The notes under the pieces were generated by a model. It saw nothing but the letters and a program-made list of their open reading frames with translations. It was not told where the DNA came from and made no database searches. A stretch of DNA of 11,428 bases from DATHSN01 sp035464115 (GTDB lineage Bacteria > Actinomycetota > Acidimicrobiia > Acidimicrobiales > SKKL01), in the NCBI GenBank assembly GCA_035464115.1, contig DATHSN010000092.1, positions 1 to 11,428 of the forward strand, given 5' to 3'. Position numbers and translations under genes: made by a program. Positions 1-5,646 of the stretch are shown here, piece by piece; the first letter of the stretch is position 1; the number at the start of each line of letters is the position of its first letter.

Positions 1-718
1 CGGGACCACCATCACCAACTCGGTCGAGATCTTCGACGGCCAGGGTCGCCCGGTCTCGCTGTCGGTCAGCTTCACCAAGACCGGTGACGACGCCTGGGAC
101 GTGACCTACCGCTACGTCGACCCCTCCACCGGCGACCTCACCCCGCCGTCGACCGATCCGGCGACGGCGCTGGCGAGCCTGACGTTCAACGCCGACACCG
201 GTGAGCTCGACCCCGACTCCCAGTTCACCCAGACCCTCTCGCTGCCCTTCCTGACCGAGGACGTGACCTTGTCGCTCGGCGCCCCCGGCGGCGCCAACCG
301 GCTCACCCAGTTCGGTGAGCTGTCCACCGCGGCCATCCTCAGCCAGGACGGCTCCGCGGCCGGCTCCCTGCAGAGCTTCACGGTGTCCCAGGAGGGCCAG
401 ATCGTCGGGTCGTACTCCAACGGGCGCACCCGGGCCATCGGCCAGCTGGCCCTCGCCAGCTTCGCCAACCCCGAGGGCCTCGAGAAGGTGGGCGGCTCGA
501 ACTACCGCACCACCATGAACTCGGGTCTGGCCCAGCTCGGCACCGCCGGGGCCGGCGGACGGGGCCTGCTCTCGACCGGCACGCTCGAGATGTCGAACGT
601 CGACCTGGCCCAGGAGTTCACCAACCTGATCGTCGCCCAGCGCGGCTTCCAGGCCAACTCCCGGGTGGTCACCACCTCCGACGAGCTGCTCGCCGAGGTC
701 GTGAACCTCAAGCGCTGA
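1..718 (+). CDS. flgE: Flagellar hook protein FlgE, C-terminal part (5' end outside window)
   Basis: This is the structural subunit of the flagellar hook, the extracellular universal joint exported through the flagellar type III system. The reading frame is open from base 2 to the TGA at 716-718, giving about 238 residues; the N-terminal D0/D1 part lies upstream. The visible part starts in a hook outer-domain segment (VEIFDGQGRPVSLSVSFTK), followed by LTFNADTGEL. The C-terminal D1/D0 region is highly typical of FlgE: a GQIVGSYSNGRTRAIGQLAL stretch, FANPEGLEKVGGSNY, GGRGLLSTGTLEMSNVDLAQ, then EFTNLIVAQRGFQANSRVV and a terminal LLAEVVNLKR. The LEMSNVDL and FQANSRV motifs form the coiled-coil D0 helices that pack the hook. 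Related axial proteins (FlgG, FlgF) share the C-terminal motif, but the SYSNG and GGRG segments, the length and the flbD neighbour favour FlgE. No frameshift is seen. Confidence 0.96.
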   Translation, partial: GTTITNSVEIFDGQGRPVSLSVSFTKTGDDAWDVTYRYVDPSTGDLTPPSTDPATALASLTFNADTGELDPDSQFTQTLSLPFLTEDVTLSLGAPGGANRLTQFGELSTAAILSQDGSAAGSLQSFTVSQEGQIVGSYSNGRTRAIGQLALASFANPEGLEKVGGSNYRTTMNSGLAQLGTAGAGGRGLLSTGTLEMSNVDLAQEFTNLIVAQRGFQANSRVVTTSDELLAEVVNLKR

Positions 719-808
719 CGCCACCACACACGCACGCTCCGCCGCCGGCGGGGTGGGGATTCACACGCTGAGTCCTCATCCCGCCGGTGGCGCGACCGAC
801 CTCACAGG

Positions 809-828
809 CGACGGCACGGACGCCGTCG
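809..828 (+). promoter_or_regulatory. Hairpin in the flgE-flbD gap, upstream of the flbD ribosome binding site
   Basis: Bases 809-815 (CGACGGC) pair perfectly with 822-828 (GCCGTCG) around a 6-nt loop, and one more G-U pair is possible outside. It lies in the 132-bp gap between flgE and flbD and ends just before a GGAAGGA sequence at 830-836, the likely flbD ribosome binding site. There is no T-tract, so it is not a classical intrinsic terminator. It could be an RNA-processing or stability element or an attenuator, but short GC stems arise easily in DNA this GC-rich. I saw no convincing sigma-70 or sigma-28 promoter in this gap. Confidence 0.3.
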
Positions 829-850
829 TGGAAGGAACGGAACGGACGCC

Positions 851-1120
851 ATGATCCTCCTGCGTCGCCTCAACGGGTCTCCCTTCGGCGTCAACGCTGA
901 TCTGATCGAGCGCATCGAGATCACGCCCGACACGGTGATCACCCTCGTCGACGGCACCAAGTACGTGGTCGCCGACTCCTGCGACGACGTCATCGACCGG
1001 ATCATCGAGTTCCGCGCCCGCATCCTGGCCGACGCCGAGCGCCTGGCCGATGCCGACCCCAACCCCCGGGCCGTCAGCCCGCCCCTGCGCCTCGTCGCAG
1101 AACCCGGCGAGGAGGTCTGA
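851..1120 (+). CDS. flbD: FlbD/SwrD family flagellar protein
   Basis: This is a small cytoplasmic protein of 89 residues in the FlbD (SwrD) family, normally about 60-90 residues and encoded next to flgE in Gram-positive fla operons. The family signature is clear: MILLRRLNG at the start, then VNADLIERIE, TPDTVITLVDGTKYVV (residues 25-40) and a DDVIDRII helix (about 45-52). Residues after about 60 form a charged, proline-containing tail without recognisable motifs. In Bacillus subtilis, SwrD raises flagellar motor power for swarming; that is family knowledge, not visible here. It is unrelated to the Caulobacter FlbD transcription factor of the same name. The ATG at 851 gives the expected family N-terminus. 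A purine-rich GGAAGGA lies 14 nt upstream, somewhat farther than usual. It is followed after 3 nt by motA, which suggests co-translation with the stator genes. Confidence 0.93.
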   Translation: MILLRRLNGSPFGVNADLIERIEITPDTVITLVDGTKYVVADSCDDVIDRIIEFRARILADAERLADADPNPRAVSPPLRLVAEPGEEV

Positions 1121-1123
1121 GCC

Positions 1124-1912
1124 ATGGAGCCAGCCTCTCTCATCGGGATGATCCTCGTCCTCATCGGGATCTTCCTCGGGTCCCTCATGAAGGGCGTGTC
1201 GCCGGTCTCGCTGGTCGCGGTGCCCGCCGCCCTGCTCATCGTGATCGTGGCGTCGGTCGGCGCCACCGCCATGGCGAACAACATGAGCGACTTCAAGAAC
1301 ATCGGCAAGATCATGGGCAAGGGGTTCAAGAAGCAGAAGATCGACGACCCCAACGAGTCGATCGACCGCATCGTGCACCTCGCCGAGCGGGCCCGCCGAG
1401 AGGGCCTGCTGGCCCTCGAGGAGGAGGTCGGCAAGGTCGACGACCCGTTCCTGCAGCGGGGCCTCCAGCTCGCCATCGACGGCGGTGACCCCGAGATGGT
1501 CCGCGAGGTCATGGAGACCGAGCTCGGCGCCATGCACCAGCGCCACAAGATCGGTGCCGACATGATGACCACGCTCGGCATCTTCTCGCCGACGTTCGGC
1601 ATCATCGGCGCCGTCATCGGCCTCATCGCCACCCTGTCGCACCTCGACGAGCCCGAGAAGCTCGGCTACGGCATCGCCGCCGCCTTCGTCGCCACCTTCT
1701 GGGGCGTCTTCATGGCCAACGGCATCTTCCTCCCGCTCGGCAAGAAGCTCGGCCGCATGTCGGCCGAGGAGATCGCCAGCAAGCAGCTCGTCATCGAGGG
1801 CGTCCTCTCGATCCAGGCCGGCGCCAACCCGCGGGTCCTCGACGACATGCTCAGCTCCTACCTGCCGCCCAAGGTCCGGGCGGCCCGCCAGGAAGAGAAG
1901 AAGAGTGCCTAG
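1124..1912 (+). CDS. motA: Flagellar motor stator protein MotA
   Basis: MotA is the membrane subunit of the stator (MotA5MotB2) that converts ion flow into torque on FliG. The 262-residue protein matches family length. Two N-terminal membrane segments (about 3-22 and 28-50) precede a cytoplasmic region containing ERARREGLLALEEE (88-101), the conserved basic/acidic patch contacting FliG. Membrane segments 3 and 4 are at about 148-170 and 182-206. Pro156 is the conserved channel proline, in the FSPTFGIIGAVIGL motif. Ala163 occupies the position that is Thr (T158) in sodium-type PomA and Ala in proton-type MotA, and Ala190-Thr191 align with PomA T185/T186, so proton coupling is inferred. The ATG at 1124 has a strong GAGGAGGT at 1109-1116, inside the end of flbD. 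The gene overlaps motB by 8 nt. Confidence 0.97.
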   Translation: MEPASLIGMILVLIGIFLGSLMKGVSPVSLVAVPAALLIVIVASVGATAMANNMSDFKNIGKIMGKGFKKQKIDDPNESIDRIVHLAERARREGLLALEEEVGKVDDPFLQRGLQLAIDGGDPEMVREVMETELGAMHQRHKIGADMMTTLGIFSPTFGIIGAVIGLIATLSHLDEPEKLGYGIAAAFVATFWGVFMANGIFLPLGKKLGRMSAEEIASKQLVIEGVLSIQAGANPRVLDDMLSSYLPPKVRAARQEEKKSA

Positions 1913-2762
1913 GAAGCACAAGGGCGGCGACCACGAGGAGGCCCACGAGAACCACGAGGCGTGGGTGATCCCGTACGCGGACATGCTCACGCTGCTCATG
2001 GGCCTGTTCCTCGTGATGTGGTCGATCGGGGAGACCAACCTGGCCAAGCTCGAAGCGGTCCAGAGCGGCTTCGCCGGGGCACTCGGCATCGGTGTGAGCA
2101 GCGGCAGCGACGGCGCCCTCGACGGGGGCAGCGGCGTCCTCGACGGGACCTTCGTGCCCGAGCCCATGGTGGTCGAGCGGATGCTCCCGCCCGAGCGGGT
2201 CGGCGAGGCCGTCGAGGCCCTCGAGGCCGCCGACGCCGCCGAGATCGCCCGCGAGATCGAGGGCGACCGGCTCTCGGAGGTCGAGCAGATCATCGCCGAG
2301 CACGCCAACGCCGTCGGTGTCGGCGAGTCGGTGTCGTTCCGCCGCGAGGACCGCGGCCTGGTCGTGTCGATCGTCTCCGACCAGGTCCTGTTCGACGGCG
2401 GCTCCGCCGTGCTGCGCGCCGAGGGCCGCGACGTGCTCACCGGGCTGGCCCCCGTGCTGGCGCGCCTCCCCAACCAGATCGCCATCGAGGGCCACACCGA
2501 CTCGCGGCCCATCAGCACCGCCCGCTTCCCGTCGAACTGGGAGCTGTCGACCGCCCGCGCCACCTCGGTGCTGCGCTTCTTCGTCGACACCTACGGGCTG
2601 TCGCCCGACCGGCTGACCGCCAGCGGGTACGCCGAGCAGCGCCCGGTGGCCGACAACGCCACCGCCGACGGCCGGGCCCGCAACCGCCGGGTCGACATCG
2701 CCGTGCTGTCCTCCCTCGAGCTCGACACCGACATCACCCCGGCCGGAGGTGACCGACCATGA
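1905..2762 (+). CDS. motB: Flagellar motor stator protein MotB (OmpA-type peptidoglycan anchor)
   Basis: MotB pairs with MotA and anchors the stator to the cell wall. The protein is 285 residues. A short charged cytoplasmic N-terminus is followed by a single membrane helix (about 20-41) in the motif WVIPYADMLTLLMGLF, where Asp26 matches the essential ion-binding aspartate (Asp32 in E. coli). Residues about 43-60 fit the plug region. A poorly conserved acidic and Ala-rich linker (about 65-135) leads to the C-terminal OmpA/MotB domain (about 143-270) with VLFDGGSAVLR, IEGHTDSRPIS (194-204), NWELSTARA and GYAEQRPVADN, ending in the RARNRRVDI signature (257-265). The GTG start at 1905 has GGAAGAGAAG at 1891-1900 and overlaps the motA stop. 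The stop overlaps the fliL start as ATGA. The OmpA domain is complete, so this is a true MotB and not a degenerate paralogue. Confidence 0.97.
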   Translation: MPRKHKGGDHEEAHENHEAWVIPYADMLTLLMGLFLVMWSIGETNLAKLEAVQSGFAGALGIGVSSGSDGALDGGSGVLDGTFVPEPMVVERMLPPERVGEAVEALEAADAAEIAREIEGDRLSEVEQIIAEHANAVGVGESVSFRREDRGLVVSIVSDQVLFDGGSAVLRAEGRDVLTGLAPVLARLPNQIAIEGHTDSRPISTARFPSNWELSTARATSVLRFFVDTYGLSPDRLTASGYAEQRPVADNATADGRARNRRVDIAVLSSLELDTDITPAGGDRP

Positions 2763-3295
2763 CCATGACCGACGAGCCGACCACCGACGTCGCCGCCGAC
2801 GCACCCGCAGGTGGGAAGGGCAAGAAGGGGAAGAAGGCCAAGAAGGACAAGGGCGGCAAGTCGAACCTGGTGCCCGCGCTGGTGCTGGCCGCCGGCCTCG
2901 CCGCCGGGGGCTACTTCATGGGCGGGGGTGGCGGCGCCGCCGCCCCGGTCGACGCCGGCGAAGCCGAGGCCGTCGAGGAGGAGCCCGAGCCCGAGGTGCT
3001 GCCCGGCGAGACCGTCGAGGTCGAGTCGATGAGCCTCAACCTGGCCGGCGGCCACTACCTGAAGATCGGCGTGGCGGTGCAGCTGGTGGAGGGGATCTCC
3101 GCCGAGGAGTTCCACCTCCACGAGGTGCCCAAGATCCGCGACCTGATCATCGCCACCGCCGGTGGCCGCGACATGGAGGAGCTGTCGACCGCGGCGGGCC
3201 GCGAAGCGCTCAAGGCCGAGCTGCTCCGCGGCGCCCAGGAGCTCCACGAGGAGGAGGTGTACGACCTCTTCCTGACCGAGCTCGTCATGCAGTGA
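2759..3295 (+). CDS. fliL: Flagellar basal body-associated protein FliL
   Basis: FliL is a single-pass inner-membrane protein that forms a stomatin-like ring around the stator and supports torque. The protein has 178 residues, typical of the family. A very lysine/glycine-rich cytoplasmic N-terminus (about 19-34, with GKKGKKAKKDK) precedes one membrane segment (about 36-54) and a Gly/Ala-rich stretch. An acidic linker (about 66-84) follows. The C-terminal FliL domain contains SMSLNLAGGHYLKIGVAVQL (90-109), VPKIRDLIIATAG and an EEEVYDLFLTELVMQ end, matching the family's usual terminus. The ATG at 2759 has GGAGG at 2745-2749, 9 nt away; the ATG two codons later is possible but less well spaced. 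The 4-nt ATGA overlap with motB suggests translational coupling. A short hairpin follows the stop codon. Confidence 0.93.
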   Translation: MTMTDEPTTDVAADAPAGGKGKKGKKAKKDKGGKSNLVPALVLAAGLAAGGYFMGGGGGAAAPVDAGEAEAVEEEPEPEVLPGETVEVESMSLNLAGGHYLKIGVAVQLVEGISAEEFHLHEVPKIRDLIIATAGGRDMEELSTAAGREALKAELLRGAQELHEEEVYDLFLTELVMQ

Positions 3296-3301
3296 CCCCC
3301 C

Positions 3302-3317
3302 GCCCGGACCGCCGGGC
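3302..3317 (+). promoter_or_regulatory. Short hairpin just after fliL
   Basis: GCCCGG at 3302-3307 pairs perfectly with CCGGGC at 3312-3317 around a 4-nt loop (ACCG). It lies 6 nt after the fliL stop codon in the 79-bp fliL-fliM gap. No T-run follows, so a strong intrinsic terminator is unlikely; partial attenuation or mRNA end protection is possible. The stem is only 6 bp and could be chance in such GC-rich DNA. Confidence 0.3.
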
Positions 3318-3374
3318 TCGCGTGACCACCGTCCCAACCCTCATCGGGCCGTCACCACGGCCGATCACCGGCTC

Positions 3375-4322
3375 GTGCCCCGCACGGCCAAGACCTCCGA
3401 TGACCGCCCCCTCGAGGAGCGCGCCCGGGAGTTCGACTTCCGGCGACCCAACAAGCTGAGCCGCGACCACGTCCGGAACCTGCAGATCGTCCACGAGACG
3501 TTCGCCCGCCAGCTCACCACCGTGTTCTCGAGCACGCTGCGCGCCGTGTCGAACGTGTCGGTGCTGTCGATCGAGCAGCTGACCTACGACGAGTACGTCC
3601 GCGACACGCCGAACCCGACGCACCTCACGATCCTGTCGCTCCCGCCGCTGCCCGGTGTCGCCATCCTGCAGCTGCCCCTCGGTGTCGCCCTCACCATCGT
3701 CGACCTGCTCCTCGGCGGGCGCGGCGGCCAGGCCCCCACCGAGCGTCCCCTCACCGAGATCGAGTCGGGCCTGGTGCGCACCATCCTCGACCGGGCCCTG
3801 GCCGAGCTCGTCTACGCCTACGAGTCGGTCGTGGAGCTGCAGCCGTCGGTGGTCGGCTTCGAGTCGAACCCCCAGTTCGCCCAGGTGGCCGGGCCGTCGG
3901 ACATGACCGTGGTGATCATCCTCGAGATCAAGCTCGGCGGCAACGAGTACATGGCGTCGATCTGCTACCCCGACACCACCCTGGCGCCGGTGCTCGACAC
4001 CATCTCGGCCAGCTCGAACCACGCCCAGATCGGCCGGGCCGACGCCGACCTGGCCCGCCGCCGCGTCGCCGACCGGCTCCTCGACGTCCCCGTCGAGCTC
4101 CACGTCGACTTCGCCCCCGCCCACCTGCGCTCCACCGAGATCCTGTCGCTGCAGGTCGGCGACGTGCTCGCCCTCGGGCAAGCCGTCGACACCACGCTCA
4201 CCGCGTCGGTCGGCGGCATGCCCACGTTCCTCGTCCGCCCGGCCCGCAGCGGCAAGCGCCTCGCCTGCCAGATCGTGTCACCCGTGTCCGACTGGTCGCG
4301 GTTCGCCCCCGAGGGAGACTGA
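3375..4322 (+). CDS. fliM: Flagellar motor switch protein FliM
   Basis: FliM is the middle component of the cytoplasmic C-ring, linking FliG to FliN and normally receiving CheY-P. The protein is 315 residues, slightly short for the family. FDFRRPNKLSRDHVRNLQ (20-37) is the conserved start of the middle domain. The LLLGGRGG motif (111-118) and PLTEIESGLVRTILDRAL (125-142) are FliM hallmarks. The C-terminal SpoA domain is at about 232-302, with LLDVPVELHVDF and LQVGDVLAL. The usual N-terminal CheY-binding peptide (LSQxEIDALL-like) is absent: only about 19 unrelated residues precede the middle domain, and the in-frame sequence upstream back to the fliL stop has no such motif. GTG 3375 is the only standard in-frame start before the conserved region, and no clear ribosome binding site precedes it. 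fliN begins 2 nt after its stop. Confidence 0.95.
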   Translation: MPRTAKTSDDRPLEERAREFDFRRPNKLSRDHVRNLQIVHETFARQLTTVFSSTLRAVSNVSVLSIEQLTYDEYVRDTPNPTHLTILSLPPLPGVAILQLPLGVALTIVDLLLGGRGGQAPTERPLTEIESGLVRTILDRALAELVYAYESVVELQPSVVGFESNPQFAQVAGPSDMTVVIILEIKLGGNEYMASICYPDTTLAPVLDTISASSNHAQIGRADADLARRRVADRLLDVPVELHVDFAPAHLRSTEILSLQVGDVLALGQAVDTTLTASVGGMPTFLVRPARSGKRLACQIVSPVSDWSRFAPEGD

Positions 4323-4324
4323 CC

Positions 4325-5176
4325 ATGAGCTCCGCCACGACCACCACCCGGCCGACCGACGAGGACATCGTCCGGTCGATCACCACCGCCGCCGACGACT
4401 TCCCCGTCGCCGGGCTGCAGATCGGCCCGGTCGACCCCCAGGACACCCGGGCCGAGCTGATGCCCGCCGACGACGCGGTGGCGGTGCTCGCACGCGCCGG
4501 CGACGGCAGCGGATCGGTGGTCGGCGTCATCGTCGCCCCCGCCCTCGGCAAGGCCATGGGCGTCAAGGCCGACGACGAGGCCGGCTTCGCCACCGCCGTC
4601 GGACCGGTGCTCGAGGGCCTGTTGCAGACCTTCGGCGACACCGGCGGCGAGATCACCACCGGCCGGGGCCTCGACGCCATCGAGGCGCTCAAGGGCCGCC
4701 GTGAGGGCGGCACCCTGCACGCGGCGGGCATCTTCGCCGGCACCACCCACGTCGCCACTCTCGCCATCTGCCTGGGCGACGGCGGCGGCGGCGCCGCCGA
4801 CGTGCCCGAGGCCGCGGCCGCCCCCGCCGCCGCGGCGCCCGCCGCCACGGCCGTCGCCCCCGAGGCCTCGGCCGCGTTCCCCGCCGCCCAGCCGTCGGTG
4901 CCCGCCAGCGCGGTCGGCGCCGAGGCGGTCCGCTCGCTGCACCTGCTGCGCGAGGTCGAGCTGGCGGTCACCGCCGAGCTGGGCCGCACCAAGATGACCG
5001 TCGGTCAGCTCCTCGGCCTGGTCCCCGGCTCGGTCATCGAGCTCGACAAGGCCGCGGGCACCCCGATCGACCTGCTCGTCAACGGGACGATCATCGCCCG
5101 GGGCGAGGTCGTGGTCATCGACGAGGAGTTCGGCGTGCGCATCTCCGAGATCGTCGACGGACGCGACGAGTCCTGA
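4325..5176 (+). CDS. fliN: Flagellar motor switch protein FliN, long form with extra N-terminal domain (FliY-like layout)
   Basis: This C-ring protein has 283 residues, against about 80-140 for ordinary FliN. The C-terminal SpoA domain (about 205-277) is unmistakable: LLREVELAVTAELGRTKMTV, QLLGLVPGSVIEL, DLLVNGTIIARGEVVVIDEE and FGVRISEIV. Residues about 25-152 form a separate domain of hydrophobic strands and a helix EAGFATAVGPVLEGLLQTFG (85-104). An Ala/Pro-rich linker (about 158-197) joins the two. The layout recalls Bacillus FliY, a CheC-like phosphatase fused to FliN. However, the CheC-type helix signature (E and N three apart) would fall on Pro94 and Glu97 here, so phosphatase activity is not expected. 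The relation to CheC is inference. ATG 4325 has GAGGGAG at 4311-4317. FliO follows after 1 nt. Confidence 0.92.
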   Translation: MSSATTTTRPTDEDIVRSITTAADDFPVAGLQIGPVDPQDTRAELMPADDAVAVLARAGDGSGSVVGVIVAPALGKAMGVKADDEAGFATAVGPVLEGLLQTFGDTGGEITTGRGLDAIEALKGRREGGTLHAAGIFAGTTHVATLAICLGDGGGGAADVPEAAAAPAAAAPAATAVAPEASAAFPAAQPSVPASAVGAEAVRSLHLLREVELAVTAELGRTKMTVGQLLGLVPGSVIELDKAAGTPIDLLVNGTIIARGEVVVIDEEFGVRISEIVDGRDES

Positions 5177-5177
5177 G

Positions 5178-5621
5178 ATGGCCGAGGACGTCAACACCGT
5201 CGAGGTGATGCTGCGGTTGGGCGCCAGCCTGGCCGTGGTCGTCGCGCTGGTGCTGGCGGCCGCGTGGGTGTTCCGCAAGCAGGGGGGCCTGCGGGTCCTC
5301 GGCGGCATGGGGCGCGGCACCTCGCAGACGAAGGTGCAGGTGGTCGACCGGGCCGGCATCGCCAAGGGCGCCTCGGTGGCGCTCGTGACGGTCGGCGGAC
5401 GGGCCCTGCTCATCGGCGTCACCGAGCACTCGGTGTCGCTGCTCACCGAAGCACCCGAGCTGGTCACCCGGCTCGAGCTCGAAGCGGCGGAGCGCGACGC
5501 GCCCGCCGACGTCGTGGAGGTGGACATGACGTCCCCTCTGGCGGACCTGGACGGTCCGCGACGCCCGGCACGGATGGGTCTGATGGAGGCGCTGCGGGAG
5601 ACGACCGTCCGGCGGTCGTAG
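5178..5621 (+). CDS. fliO: Flagellar biosynthesis protein FliO
   Basis: FliO is a small bitopic membrane protein that acts as a scaffold for assembly of the FliP ring of the flagellar export gate. The 147-residue protein has a short N-terminus, one membrane segment (about 12-32, LRLGASLAVVVALVLAAAWV) and a cytoplasmic FliO domain. The domain contains VQVVDRAGIAKGASVALVTV (53-72) followed by GRALLIGVTEHSVSLLTEAP (75-94), the family core. The tail after about 100 is charged and ends in a basic segment. FliO is poorly conserved, but these motifs and its place between fliN and fliP make the call secure. The ATG at 5178 lies 1 nt after the fliN stop with only a weak ribosome binding site, so coupling to fliN translation is likely. 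Confidence 0.92.
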   Translation: MAEDVNTVEVMLRLGASLAVVVALVLAAAWVFRKQGGLRVLGGMGRGTSQTKVQVVDRAGIAKGASVALVTVGGRALLIGVTEHSVSLLTEAPELVTRLELEAAERDAPADVVEVDMTSPLADLDGPRRPARMGLMEALRETTVRRS

Positions 5622-5625
5622 TCCC

Positions 5626-5642
5626 GCCGCCCGAGGGGCGGC
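5626..5642 (+). promoter_or_regulatory. Hairpin overlapping the fliP ribosome binding site
   Basis: GCCGCCC at 5626-5632 pairs perfectly with GGGCGGC at 5636-5642 around a 3-nt loop (GAG). The loop and 3' arm carry GAGGGGCGG (5633-5641), the only Shine-Dalgarno-like sequence before the fliP ATG at 5647. It fills most of the 25-nt fliO-fliP gap. If it folds, fliP translation would depend on ribosomes finishing fliO or on another unfolding factor. The structure is read from sequence only. Confidence 0.4.
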
Positions 5643-5646
5643 CCAC

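Noticed and set aside
742..751. CCGCCGGCGG palindrome after flgE considered as a terminator
   Set aside because: It has no loop and no T-tract, and 10-bp GC palindromes are common at this composition.
776..2590. Long open frame on the minus strand (about 604 codons) opposite flbD, motA and motB
   Set aside because: It is the antisense shadow of clear flagellar genes. High GC at third positions removes stops from the opposite strand. The translation is low-complexity with no recognisable domain.
1961..2752. Arg/Pro-rich frames on the + strand inside motB, fliL and flhA (for example 1961-2752, 2749-3459, 8955-10043)
   Set aside because: Alternate frames of real genes with the Arg/Ala/Gly/Pro composition expected of shifted GC-rich coding sequence.
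4796..4915. Ala/Pro-rich repetitive DNA within fliN considered as a tandem repeat
   Set aside because: It is a degenerate GCC/GCG codon run encoding a flexible linker; no exact repeat unit.
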